From: Palsa-504 sp963739615
GTDB taxonomy: Bacteria; Actinomycetota; Actinomycetes; Streptosporangiales; Streptosporangiaceae
Assembly (NCBI GenBank): GCA_963739615.1
Contig: CAVUBD010000012.1
Span: forward strand, 1-64,000
Direction of reading: 5' to 3'
DNA: 64,000 bases
The notes under the pieces were generated by a model. It saw only the letters and a program-made list of their open reading frames with translations. It was not told the origin of the DNA and ran no database searches. Within the stretch, counting starts at the first letter, position 1, and the number at the start of each line of letters is the position of its first letter. This document shows, piece after piece, positions 16,060 through 24,002 of the stretch. The translations under genes and the position numbers were made by a program.

Positions 16060-17414
16060 GGCGCCAGCCTCAGCATCTCTTCCCAGGCATCGGTGAAGCC
16101 GGGGAAGGTCTTGGCCACCGTCTGCGCGTTATCGACACCGATGCCGGGCACGGCCAGCCCGAGCACGGCCGCGGCCATCACCATCCGGTGATCGTCGTAG
16201 CTGCCGAACGGCCCGTCCGCTGCGTCGGCCCGCAGCGGACGCGGCCTGATCCGCAACCCGTCGGGCAGCTCGGTGATGTCACCGCCAAGCGTGTTGATCT
16301 CCTTGGCCAGCGCGGCTAGCCGGTCGGTCTCGTGGCTGCGGGTGTGCGCCAGCCCGGTGAAGACCGAGGGCGCCTCCGCCAGGGCCGCCACCGCGGTAAG
16401 CACCGGCGCCAGCTCGTTGACGTCACGCAGGTCGGCGGTGATGCCCTGGATCCGGCCGGTTCCGGTCACGACGAGCCCGCCGGCGCCTATCTCGCACCGC
16501 GCCCCCATAGCCGTCAGCACGTCCAGGATCTGGCCGGCCGCCTGCAGGCTGTCCCGCGGCCAGTCGGGCACGGTGATCGTCCCCCCGGTCACGAGCGCCG
16601 CGGCCAGGAACGGGCCCGCGTTCGACAGGTCGGGTTCCACCGTGATGGCCCCCAGGTCGAGCCGTCCCGGCCGGACCCGCCACCCATCCGGCCGCCCCCC
16701 GCCGGAGCCCGCGCCGGACCCGCCTGCGCTCGATGTCATCTCCGCTACCTCAGCGCCCGCGGCGCGGAGCATGCGGACCGTCATGGCGATATGCGGCGCC
16801 GAGGGCACCGGCGGCCCCTCGTGCCGGATTTCGACGCCCTCGTCGAACCGGGGCGCAGCCAGCAGCAGACCCGAGACCAGCTGCGAGGACCCGGAAGCAT
16901 CGAGGGTGACGGTGCCGCCGCGGATGGCGCCGCAGCCGCGCACGGTGAACGGGACCGCGGCGCGGCCGCCGTCGTCGATGCGCGCGCCGAGTTGGCGCAG
17001 CGCCGCGAGAATCGGGCCGACCGGTCGCTGCCTGGCCCGCTCGTCTCCGTCGAAATGAACCGCGGCCGAGGTCAGCGCCGCGACCCCGGGCACGAATCGC
17101 ATGACGGTGCCGGCGTTACCCACGTCCACGCTGACCTCGGCGTCGGCCGGCGGCCGGCCGGGCGTGACGCGCCAAGCCGTCGGGGAGCCAGTTTCCGTGA
17201 TCTGCGTCCCTAGTGCACGCAGCGCGCCGGCGGCGAGCACGGTGTCCCTGGCCCGCAGCGGGTTCGCGATCGCCGCCGGAGCGTCGCTGAGGGCGGCCAG
17301 AACGAGGGCACGGTTGGTGATGGACTTCGACGCGGGCAGCCGGATGCGTGCGCTGACCGGCCCGGCGGCGCTGGGGGAACGCCAGAGCCGGTCGTGATCG
17401 TCATCCGGGTGCAT
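16056..17414 (-). CDS. aroA: 3-phosphoshikimate 1-carboxyvinyltransferase (EPSP synthase)
   Basis: Joins phosphoenolpyruvate to shikimate 3-phosphate in aromatic amino-acid synthesis. Seen from ATG 17414: LPASKSITNRALVLAALS (family signature near residue 25), VDVGNAGTVMRF, DASGSSQLVSGLLLAAPR, PDLSNAGPFLAAAL, RDVNELAPVL and the C-terminal GSYDDHRMVMAAAV. Length (about 452 residues) is normal apart from a Gly/Ser-rich insertion near residue 235 (SSAGGSGAGSGGG). The TTG at 17432 is an alternative but weaker start. A GC-rich repeat tract begins about 18 bases upstream. Confidence 0.96.
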   Translation of the reverse strand: MHPDDDHDRLWRSPSAAGPVSARIRLPASKSITNRALVLAALSDAPAAIANPLRARDTVLAAGALRALGTQITETGSPTAWRVTPGRPPADAEVSVDVGNAGTVMRFVPGVAALTSAAVHFDGDERARQRPVGPILAALRQLGARIDDGGRAAVPFTVRGCGAIRGGTVTLDASGSSQLVSGLLLAAPRFDEGVEIRHEGPPVPSAPHIAMTVRMLRAAGAEVAEMTSSAGGSGAGSGGGRPDGWRVRPGRLDLGAITVEPDLSNAGPFLAAALVTGGTITVPDWPRDSLQAAGQILDVLTAMGARCEIGAGGLVVTGTGRIQGITADLRDVNELAPVLTAVAALAEAPSVFTGLAHTRSHETDRLAALAKEINTLGGDITELPDGLRIRPRPLRADAADGPFGSYDDHRMVMAAAVLGLAVPGIGVDNAQTVAKTFPGFTDAWEEMLRLAP

Positions 17415-17431
17415 ACGCTTGAGCGTACTCA

Positions 17432-17580
17432 ACTAGCCGGGGGGACCCCACTAGCCGGGGGGACCCCACTAGCCGGGGGGCGACCCCCCAAGATCCCCCC
17501 GCTCCTGGGGGGAAACCTTTCCCCCCAGACCCCCTCGGGGACCCCTTCGGGGCCCGGGGGTTTGGCGCGGGGGGTTTGCG
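17432..17580. repeat. GC-rich palindromic repeat, copy A, with an 18-bp tandem array
   Basis: An 18-bp unit, actagccggggggacccc, occurs twice in tandem (17432-17449, 17450-17467) and begins a third time. It runs into a core of alternating C6 and G6 tracts containing ggggggaaacctttcccccc, then ccagaccccctcgggg. The core matches copies B, C and D. It fills most of the space between aroA and the SRAP gene, which are divergent, so it lies in their promoter region. Confidence 0.8.
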
Positions 17581-17645
17581 GTTATGAAAGGCCAATCCAG
17601 GCTTAACGGGAAGTGTCCGGACTGAATTCGGTTGAGGAAGATTGC

Positions 17646-18395
17646 ATGTGCGGTCGTTTTGTGTCGGCGCGCAAGCGCCTTGAACTCCTCGAGGAGTTCG
17701 ACGTCGAGCGTGACCGCGTGACCTCCTCTCCCGACCCGGAGCCTGACCCTGACTACAACGTGGCCCCGACCAAGCGGGTTTACGCGGTCCTGGAAAGAGC
17801 TGCCCGCGACGACGAGCCGCAAGCCCGTGAGCTGCGCGTGGTGCGCTGGGGCCTGGTCCCGTTCTGGGCGAAGGACGCCTCGGGCGGCGGCAGGCTCATC
17901 AACGCCAGGGCCGAGACCGTGGCGGTCAAGCCGGCCTTCAGGCGCGCCTTCGCCAAGCGCCGCTGCATCCTTCCGGCAGACGGTTACTACGAGTGGCAGG
18001 CCGTCTCGTCGGAAGGCAAGAAAAGCAAACAGCCTTATTTCATCTACCGAACGGACGGTGGTGTTCTCGCCTTCGCCGGCATCTACGACCTCTGGCGGGA
18101 CGAGTCGCTGCCCGAAGACCACGAACACGCCTGGCTGTGGACGGCCGCGATTATCACGACCCAGGCAACCGACGATGTCGGTCAGATCCACGATCGCATG
18201 CCCATGGTGATTTCCCGTGACCACTGGGCGGACTGGCTCGACCCGGGCAATACCGAACCTGGCCAGCTTCAAGCGACGATGCTGCCCGCGATGGCGGGCG
18301 GCCTGACGTCGCATCCCGTATCAACGGCCGTCAATTTCGTCCGGAATAACGGACCGGAGCTCATCGAGCCCCAACCGGGGGGCGAGTTGTTCTGA
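17646..18395 (+). CDS. SOS response-associated peptidase (SRAP/HMCES family)
   Basis: A 249-residue protein that shields abasic sites in single-stranded DNA by covalent attachment through Cys2. Start ATG 17646 is fixed by the need for MCGRF: Cys2 becomes the N-terminal nucleophile. Other active-site marks are Asn38 (YNVAPT), Glu116 (ADGYYEW) and the His in GLTSHPVSTAVN near residue 224, followed by VNFVRNNGPELIEP. It neighbours aroA divergently, as Rv3226c neighbours aroA in M. tuberculosis. Confidence 0.95.
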   Translation: MCGRFVSARKRLELLEEFDVERDRVTSSPDPEPDPDYNVAPTKRVYAVLERAARDDEPQARELRVVRWGLVPFWAKDASGGGRLINARAETVAVKPAFRRAFAKRRCILPADGYYEWQAVSSEGKKSKQPYFIYRTDGGVLAFAGIYDLWRDESLPEDHEHAWLWTAAIITTQATDDVGQIHDRMPMVISRDHWADWLDPGNTEPGQLQATMLPAMAGGLTSHPVSTAVNFVRNNGPELIEPQPGGELF

Positions 18396-18469
18396 GTCCG
18401 CGGCACGCAGCCGGGGCCTGACATGAAGCTGGGCTGCGCTTGGCACGCGGACGGGAGGCGAGGACACCA

Positions 18470-18820
18470 GTGGAGTTTTCCATCGCCCGTAAGCGGCTGG
18501 AGGAGATGCGCGACGACCTGGACCGGTCGGTAGCCATCCTGCACGGCGAGCATCCCGGGCCGCAGGCGGGGGCCGGGTATCCGCAGGACGCGGCCGATGC
18601 CGGGTCCTCGCTCTCTGAGGCAGACCGTAGCGAGGCGATACTGTCTTCCGCCCGCGCCCAGCGAGAAGAGGTGCTGGCCGCGCTCGCTCGGATGGAGGAC
18701 AACCGCTACGGAAGGTGCGTCGACTGCGGTCAGCAGATTCCGGCGGGCAGGCTCGAAGCCAGACCCGAGGCGGCCCGCTGCGTTAACTGTCAGTCGGCGT
18801 ACGCCAAGCGGCGGTATTAG
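18470..18820 (+). CDS. DksA/TraR-type zinc finger protein
   Basis: A 116-residue protein starting at GTG 18470 (VEFSIARKRLEEMRDDLDRS), preceded by gggaggcgagg. The N-terminal half is a helical hairpin; the C-terminal CVDCGQQIPAGRLEARPEA...CVNC is the four-cysteine DksA/TraR finger. Members bind RNA polymerase through its secondary channel or act as redox-sensitive regulators; which applies here is unknown. Repeat copy B begins directly after its TAG. Confidence 0.85.
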   Translation: MEFSIARKRLEEMRDDLDRSVAILHGEHPGPQAGAGYPQDAADAGSSLSEADRSEAILSSARAQREEVLAALARMEDNRYGRCVDCGQQIPAGRLEARPEAARCVNCQSAYAKRRY

Positions 18821-18900
18821 CCCGGGGGGCGCCCCCCCGGAACCCCCCGATCCTGGGGGGACCCATCCCCCCAGACCCCCTTGGGACCCCTGCGGGGCCC
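18821..18900. repeat. GC-rich palindromic repeat, copy B
   Basis: It occupies the whole gap between the convergent DksA-like and methyltransferase genes: it starts right after TAG 18820 (cccggggggcgccccccc) and ends at the stop of the next gene. It has the family's alternating C6/G6 blocks (ggaaccccccgatcctgggg, ggacccatccccccagaccc). Position suggests it acts as a shared terminator. Confidence 0.75.
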
Positions 18901-19811
18901 TAGCGCCGCCGTGGCCGCGGTTTGGCGGCTGATATCACCAGCTGGGCCCCGAGTGACTCGTCCGGGGCGGCGGCGAGTTCGGCTCGCACGAGCTTGGGCA
19001 GGCTGCCCGGGTCGCGCCGCAGCAGATGCGTCACCATCGACTCGGAGAACACCGTCCGCGGCCGGATCCAGTCCACCGTAAGCCCGGCTCCGCTGAACAG
19101 TTCGCGCGCCTGGTCAGGTCCGTAGCACCTGGTGATCGTGCCATCCGGCCAGGGCACAAGCACCACTTCGGCGTGCGGCAGGTCGATCAGGTGCGCCCAG
19201 TGATTCTGGTCGGCGAGCACGGCCATGCCGAGCACGAGCGAATCGACGCAGGCGAGCACCCGGCCGCCCGGGCGCAGGACCCGCGCGATCTCGGCGATCA
19301 CCATCTCGGCGGCCAGGCACATGGACAGCGTCCGGTCCTCGGCGATGACGCCATCCGCGCAGCCGTCACTCAGGAAGGAAAGGCGCGAGGAATCGGCGAT
19401 GAGCAGTGTCAGCCCGGGGGGGCGACCCCCCGGAACCCCCCGCTCTTGGGGGGAAACCTTTCCCCCCAAACCCCCTCGGCCCCCCGTTCCGGGGGGGAGG
19501 CCCCCCGTTCCGGGGGGGAGGCCCCCTGCGCCGCCCAGGCCTCCTGCGCCGGGGGGGTGGCCCTCTGCGCCCCCTGTGCCGGGGAGACGGCGGCCTGCGG
19601 CGGTGCCGTCGATGACGCGCAGGACGGTATGGCCGGCCGCCGCGGCGAGTTCGGCCGCTGGCGCTCGCGGCCCTGAGACGTCGACGAGGGTATGGCGGCC
19701 TGGCGGCAGCCAGGCCTTCAGCTGCGCACGCGTCACCGCGTCGTGGAACTGCCAGTAAGCAGGCAGGTGGTCAGCGTCTGGCGCGGTAATCGCGCTGGCC
19801 GCATGTTGCAT
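18900..19811 (-). CDS. SAM-dependent methyltransferase with an in-frame repeat insertion
   Basis: A class I methyltransferase-like protein of 303 residues: motif I region HTLVDVSGPRAPAAELAAAAG near 40-60, post-I LRVID, acidic motif ADGVIAEDRTLSM, and IAEIARVLRPGGRVLACVDSL (motif III). Between the second and third strands sits a block of about 60 residues made of PPGTGG/GGLGG units plus GGKVSPQERG. This is the translation of repeat copy C. Removing it leaves a normal Rossmann order, so the insertion is an addition at a surface loop. Substrate unknown. Divergent from sigR. Confidence 0.8.
   Translation of the reverse strand: MQHAASAITAPDADHLPAYWQFHDAVTRAQLKAWLPPGRHTLVDVSGPRAPAAELAAAAGHTVLRVIDGTAAGRRLPGTGGAEGHPPGAGGLGGAGGLPPGTGGLPPGTGGRGGLGGKVSPQERGVPGGRPPGLTLLIADSSRLSFLSDGCADGVIAEDRTLSMCLAAEMVIAEIARVLRPGGRVLACVDSLVLGMAVLADQNHWAHLIDLPHAEVVLVPWPDGTITRCYGPDQARELFSGAGLTVDWIRPRTVFSESMVTHLLRRDPGSLPKLVRAELAAAPDESLGAQLVISAAKPRPRRR
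19411..19590. repeat. GC-rich palindromic repeat, copy C, inside a coding sequence
   Basis: It starts agcccgggggggcgaccccc and includes ccccccgctcttggggggaa, almost identical to copy A. An 18-19 bp unit ccccccgttccgggggggagg follows twice, then degenerate Pro/Gly-coding repeats to about 19590. It is free of stops in the methyltransferase frame and its length keeps that frame. Confidence 0.78.
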
Positions 19812-19930
19812 GGGCCCCTGAAACTCCTGACTCGGCGTCCTTGAAATCGGGGCGCCTGCGTCCTATCCTTCCCGGCTGGGCGTCTTTGTCACCTGCCGGC
19901 CCTGGTGAGTTGGCCGCCCAGGGCGGTCGA

Positions 19931-19956
19931 GGAATGACCGGGTGCACCGCCGTGTT
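19931..19956 (+). promoter_or_regulatory. SigR-type promoter of sigR-rsrA
   Basis: GGAAT at 19931-19935 and GTT at 19954-19956 are separated by exactly 18 bases, the SigR consensus (GGAAT-N18-GTT) established in Streptomyces coelicolor. Transcription would begin about 19962-19966, at or next to an in-frame ATG at 19966. This implies positive autoregulation under disulfide stress. Confidence 0.8.
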
Positions 19957-20082
19957 GCAAGCGGCATGGCAGTGGCCTCGCCACCTCGTGGCATGCTGAC
20001 GGAAGCTTCTGAGTCCGGCACGGTATCCTCCCGCTCATACGGTCTGCGTGCCCGCAGCCCGGCCTCGCACTACTTGGAGGGG

Positions 20083-20700
20083 GTGGGTCCCGTTCCGGAG
20101 ACTCTCGAAGAGCGCGGTGAGCGCTTCGAGCAGGAGGTGCTGCCCTACCTGGATCAGCTGTACTCCGCAGGGCTTCGGATGACCCGCAACCCGGCGGATG
20201 CAGAAGATCTGGTGCAGGAGACGTTCGCCAAGGCCTATGCGTCCTTCCACCAGTTCCAGCAGGGTACGAATCTGAAGGCCTGGCTATTCCGGATCCTGAC
20301 CAATACCTTCATCAACACCTATCGCAAACGGCAGCGCGAGCCGCAGCGGTCCGGTGCGGAGGAGGTGGAGGACTGGCAGCTGGCGCGGGCGGCGTCGCAT
20401 ACCTCGGGCGGGTTGAAGTCGGCCGAAGCCGAAGCGCTGGAACGGCTGCCTGATTCTGATATCAAGGAGGCGCTGCAGGCGCTCCCCGAGGAGTTCAGGA
20501 TCGCCGTCTACCTGGCCGACGTAGAAGGATTCGCGTACAAAGAAATCGCCGACATCATGGAAACGCCGATCGGTACCGTGATGTCCCGCTTGCACCGTGG
20601 TCGCCGTCAGCTGCGGGAACTGCTTCAGGATTACGCATCGGAGCGAGGGCTGGCGCGAACCGGTTCCGACGCCTCCCTGCCCGGGGAGGATGGGCGATGA
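20083..20700 (+). CDS. sigR: ECF sigma factor SigR/SigH (thiol-oxidative stress)
   Basis: An ECF sigma factor directing the disulfide-stress regulon, inhibited by the zinc anti-sigma encoded next. Region 2 is FEQEVLPYLDQLYSAGLRMT, NPADAEDLVQETFAKAYASF; region 4 is ALPEEFRIAVYLADVEGFAY, EIADIMETPIGTVMSRLHRG. The length from GTG 20083 (205 residues) suits the family. In-frame codons extend to ATG 19966, which would add 39 residues (MAVASPPRGMLTEAS...). In S. coelicolor an unstable longer isoform, SigR', arises in this way from the SigR-driven transcript. The stop overlaps rsrA (ATGA). Confidence 0.92.
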   Translation: MGPVPETLEERGERFEQEVLPYLDQLYSAGLRMTRNPADAEDLVQETFAKAYASFHQFQQGTNLKAWLFRILTNTFINTYRKRQREPQRSGAEEVEDWQLARAASHTSGGLKSAEAEALERLPDSDIKEALQALPEEFRIAVYLADVEGFAYKEIADIMETPIGTVMSRLHRGRRQLRELLQDYASERGLARTGSDASLPGEDGR

Positions 20701-20969
20701 GCTGCGGAAATCCCCATGAGACGCCGTGTACCGAGGTACTGGACCGGGTCTATGGCTACCTGGACGGCGAGCTGGGCGACCTGGACTGCGTGAAGATCCG
20801 CCAGCACCTGGCAGAGTGCGGCCCCTGCTTGCGCGAGTACGGCCTGGAAGAGGCGGTCAAGCGCGTCGTGCAAAAGCACTGCGGCTGCGACCCGGCGCCC
20901 GCCGCGCTGCGCGCGAAGATTCTTGTCAGGATCTCCGAAGTCCGCGCGACTATCGAGTTCGCTGAGTAG
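20697..20969 (+). CDS. rsrA: Zinc-containing redox-sensing anti-sigma factor RsrA
   Basis: A 90-residue ZAS protein. It has Cys11 and the H37-x3-C41-x2-C44 motif (HLAECGPC), the same numbering as S. coelicolor RsrA, where oxidation forms the Cys11-Cys44 disulfide, expels zinc and frees SigR. Additional cysteines lie at 3, 31, 62 and 64. Overlaps sigR by 4 bp, keeping the pair stoichiometric. Confidence 0.94.
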   Translation: MSCGNPHETPCTEVLDRVYGYLDGELGDLDCVKIRQHLAECGPCLREYGLEEAVKRVVQKHCGCDPAPAALRAKILVRISEVRATIEFAE

Positions 20970-21308
20970 CGATCGGGTGCCCGATTCGTCAGAAGTGGGG
21001 CAATTGCGCCGCGTGTGCCACCTTTGATTGCCCATTGTGACGATCGCGCTCACGATTTGTTCACGATGAGATTTGGGCCTGCGAGAAGCGTTGTGGCCAC
21101 GTTATCCTTGACCTTGGACGATAGCCGGTAAGCACTAGGCGGTCGTGACTTGGAGGTCGACGTCATGCGTCCAGGTAGTGAGGTCACATCTACGCGGTGT
21201 GCGGCCGCGCCGGATTCCGTATGCGCGGCTGTCGCTTTCGGAACTGTCTGGGGGTAACTGCGCCGGTTTATAGCTTTTGTCGCACACCCCTGACCGCGAG
21301 GGGATAGC
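20970..21308 (+). promoter_or_regulatory. Intergenic region between rsrA and the HD-GYP gene
   Basis: A 339-base gap, relatively AT-rich at 21035-21120, likely holding the promoter for the following membrane HD genes. It contains one small open frame with a ribosome binding site at 21165. No SigR-type promoter was found: a GGAAC near 21239 has a GTT at the wrong spacing (21 bases). Confidence 0.4.
21165..21257 (+). CDS. Candidate 30-residue leader peptide
   Basis: ATG 21165 lies 8 bases after ggagg, a good ribosome binding site, and opens a 30-codon frame (MRPGSEVTSTRCAAAPDSVC...) ending in TAA at 21255. It is 51 bases upstream of the TTG start of the HD-GYP gene. No family is recognised; it could be a leader peptide or chance. 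Confidence 0.35.
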   Translation: MRPGSEVTSTRCAAAPDSVCAAVAFGTVWG

Positions 21309-22652
21309 TTGGCCAGACTCTCATGGGCCGCACGGCTCTACATCGCCACGGTAGTGGCAGCAGCAGTCGTTCTCATTGCGCGAGGTCCGTTCAGCTTCTC
21401 CGCGAATTCCTGGCGTGATATCGCGGTCCTGGGTTTGCTTCTGGTTATTTCCGAGTCGACGGCGACTCGCTTGTCGCCGGGAAATCTATCCTGGTCCGCT
21501 AATACCACCGCTACCCTGGCCGCGGCCGTCTTGGTCGGTCCCGTGGGCGCCGCCCTGGTCGGTGCCTGTACCGTGTTCAGCCTGCGTCGCGGACCGTCTC
21601 CGGCCCAGCGCGCGTTCAACACCGGGATGATGGCCCTGACCGCGTACGTCGCCGGGCGGGTATTCGTGGCGCTGCACGGGCAGGTCGGCGTGCTCAGCGC
21701 GAGTTCGTTTCCCAAGATCATCGGGGCGTTCGCGGCGGCCGCCGTGGCGCATGTCGCGGTCAATCACGGGCTGCTCGGCGGCGTGCTCTGGTTCGTCCGC
21801 AAGGCTGACGCGATGGCGCGCGCCAGCTTCGCCGCGGTGGGCCGGCTGCTGTTCTCCGACCTTGGTTACGGGGCGTTCGGGCTGCTCATAGCCGCGCTTT
21901 GGAGCGTGGTCGGGCCGTTCGCGCCGCTGCTTGTGCTGATCCCGCTGTTCGTCGCGCGCTGGGCCGTCGCGCAGTTCGCCGAGCAGCAACGGGCCTACGA
22001 GGCGACGGTGGGCGCACTGTGCCAGGCGGTCGAGACGAAGGACTTCTACACCCGCGGCCATAGCGACCGGGTATCGCGCGGGTCGGTGATGATCGCCCGC
22101 GAGATCGGCATGCGGGGCGACCGGGTGGAGGCGATCAGGTACGCAGGCATGCTGCACGACGTCGGCAAGCTCGGAGTGCCGACGAAGGTCCTGCAGAAGA
22201 CCGGGAAGCTGACCGAGGAGGAGTACGCGGCCATCCAGCTGCACCCGATGCGCGGGCTCGATATCGTCAGGGAGATCGGCTTCCTTGACGAGGCCCTGGC
22301 CGGGATCATGCACCATCACGAGCGCATCGACGGCCGCGGCTATCCGATGGGCCTGGCCGGCGACGAGATCCCCGAGTTCGCGCGCGTCCTGGCGGTCGCC
22401 GATGCCTTCGACTCGATGACGTCCACCCGCTCCTACCGTGGCGCGCGCCCGGTCGATGAGGCCATCGCGGAGCTGAGGAAGTGGTCGGGCACGCAGTTCG
22501 ACCCGGCCTTCGTCGACGCCTTCGTGGCCGCGATCAAGCGTGGCGGCTGGCAGCGTCCCGAGCCGCCCGTGCTCGCGGCCGACGAGCTGGCGGTCGCGGC
22601 GCAGGATCACGACGACCCCAGCGTGCCGCTGCGGGTGAGCGATACCCTCTGA
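21309..22652 (+). CDS. Membrane HD-GYP domain protein
   Basis: A 447-residue protein from TTG 21309. Residues 1-230 hold six or so hydrophobic helices. Residues 240-410 are an HD-GYP domain: HSDRVSRGSVMIAREIG, MLHDVGKLGVP, HPMRGLDIV, IMHHHERIDGRGYPMG, VLAVADAFDSMTSTRSYRG. All metal ligands and the GYP motif are present, so cyclic-di-GMP (or related dinucleotide) phosphodiesterase activity on the cytoplasmic side is plausible. The next gene is a diverged relative starting 7 bases later, probably co-transcribed. Confidence 0.85.
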   Translation: MARLSWAARLYIATVVAAAVVLIARGPFSFSANSWRDIAVLGLLLVISESTATRLSPGNLSWSANTTATLAAAVLVGPVGAALVGACTVFSLRRGPSPAQRAFNTGMMALTAYVAGRVFVALHGQVGVLSASSFPKIIGAFAAAAVAHVAVNHGLLGGVLWFVRKADAMARASFAAVGRLLFSDLGYGAFGLLIAALWSVVGPFAPLLVLIPLFVARWAVAQFAEQQRAYEATVGALCQAVETKDFYTRGHSDRVSRGSVMIAREIGMRGDRVEAIRYAGMLHDVGKLGVPTKVLQKTGKLTEEEYAAIQLHPMRGLDIVREIGFLDEALAGIMHHHERIDGRGYPMGLAGDEIPEFARVLAVADAFDSMTSTRSYRGARPVDEAIAELRKWSGTQFDPAFVDAFVAAIKRGGWQRPEPPVLAADELAVAAQDHDDPSVPLRVSDTL

Positions 22653-22659
22653 GACCGTG

Positions 22660-23961
22660 ATGACCGAACGACGACATGAGCTGCGCAGGTATCCCTGGCA
22701 GGTGCGGGATTCCGGGCAGTTGCTGCTGGTCGTGGCCGCCGGAGTGTGGCTGGTGGCCGCGGTGGCGCAGACCGCAGCCGAGGGGCTGCGCGATGTCCGC
22801 ACCGCGGTCGCGTTCGGCGTGCTGATCGCGTTCGGCGAGGTGCTCAGGCTGAACCTGCCGGGCGACCGTGAGTCCGCGCCGATCGGGTTCGCGGGCGCGC
22901 TCGCTTATGCCCTGCTCATCCGGGTCGGTCCGCATCTGGGTGTCTACGGCGCCGAGCAGGTGGTGACCGTCACCACGATCGGGATGATCATCGGCGCGCT
23001 GCCGCACCTCGCCGTCGGCCTGCCCGCCCGGGTGAGCGGCATGGCCTCGCGCCTGCTGTGCGTCGCGTGCGTCGCCTACATATTCCGTCCGCTCGCGGGG
23101 GACGCTGCCGTCGTCAGGCACTGGGGGCTCGCCTTTTCCCTGATGACATCCCTGACCATCGTCGCCCTGCTGCTCGAGGCGGTGCTCACCGCCTTGCTGC
23201 GGGTGGACGAGCAGCGGGTCAGGTTCGGCGTGGCGCTGGTCGACGAGATGCGCGTTCAGCTGCCGCTGGGTGCCGCCGTAGGGGCTTCGGCCCTGCTCAT
23301 AGCCTTCGCCGCGGAAGTGATGGGGCTGGCCGCGCTGGCCGTGTTCACCGCCCCGCTGCTCGTCACCCAGGTCGCGTTCCGCAGGTATGCCGGGATCCGG
23401 GCGACCTACCTGCAGACCGTCCGGGCGCTGGCCAGGGTCACCGAGATCGGCGGCTACGTGGAACCCGGTCATTCCGAACGGGTCGCCAAGCTCGCCGTCG
23501 CCATCGGCCGGGAGCTCGGCATCCATGAACCGCAGCTGCTCGAGCTCGAATACGCGGCGCTCATGCACGACATCGGCCAGCTTTCGCTGCATGATCCGAT
23601 CTCCGGCGGGGCCACCATCTTCGTCTCGCGCCAGGACCAGCAGCGCATCGCCGAGCTTGGCGCCGACGTTATCCAGCAGGCGCAGGTCCTCGGGGCCGTG
23701 GCCGAGATCGTGCGCAGGCAGAACGAGCCCTACCGTGACGTCGCCGGGGCCAGCGGCGCCGAGCTGCGGGGGCCGCCGATGAGCAGCCGCATCATCAAGG
23801 CGGCGAACGCCTTCGATGACATAGTGGGCAGCTCGCCTGACCCCGGCCGGGCGTCGGTGGCCGTGCAGCAACTCCGGCTGGACACCGCCAGTGAGTATGA
23901 CCCGGAGGCGGTCGAGGCCCTCAGCCGCGTCGTGCACCGCCGTTCGGTCCTCCAGATGTGA
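22660..23961 (+). CDS. Membrane HD-domain protein, degenerate HD-GYP
   Basis: A 433-residue protein (ATG 22660; GTG 22657 also possible) with an N-terminal membrane part like that of its neighbour and a C-terminal HD domain. It keeps HSERVAKLAVAIGRELG and LMHDIGQL. The Lys after HDIG is Gln, the HHE..DG.GYP block is replaced by RRQNEPYRDVAG, and the usual C-terminal KAANAFDDIVG remains. It has probably lost phosphodiesterase activity and may regulate or partner the intact neighbour. Confidence 0.75.
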   Translation: MTERRHELRRYPWQVRDSGQLLLVVAAGVWLVAAVAQTAAEGLRDVRTAVAFGVLIAFGEVLRLNLPGDRESAPIGFAGALAYALLIRVGPHLGVYGAEQVVTVTTIGMIIGALPHLAVGLPARVSGMASRLLCVACVAYIFRPLAGDAAVVRHWGLAFSLMTSLTIVALLLEAVLTALLRVDEQRVRFGVALVDEMRVQLPLGAAVGASALLIAFAAEVMGLAALAVFTAPLLVTQVAFRRYAGIRATYLQTVRALARVTEIGGYVEPGHSERVAKLAVAIGRELGIHEPQLLELEYAALMHDIGQLSLHDPISGGATIFVSRQDQQRIAELGADVIQQAQVLGAVAEIVRRQNEPYRDVAGASGAELRGPPMSSRIIKAANAFDDIVGSSPDPGRASVAVQQLRLDTASEYDPEAVEALSRVVHRRSVLQM

Positions 23962-24002
23962 TCACGGCGCCGTGCCCGGGGGCCCGCCAGTAAGCTGGCG
24001 TG

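Noticed and set aside
17432..17500. Possible CRISPR array
   Set aside because: The 18-bp units are directly adjacent with no spacers, and no cas genes are near; it belongs to the GC-rich repeat family.
17608..17634. SigR-type promoter for the SRAP gene
   Set aside because: GGAAG and GTT are 17 bases apart with a poor -35 match; too weak to claim.
21238..21270. Second SigR-type promoter (GGAAC...GTT)
   Set aside because: Spacing is 21 bases rather than 18-19.
21486..23937. Long minus-strand frames opposite the two HD genes
   Set aside because: No start context and no domain; codon-position GC bias fits the plus-strand genes.
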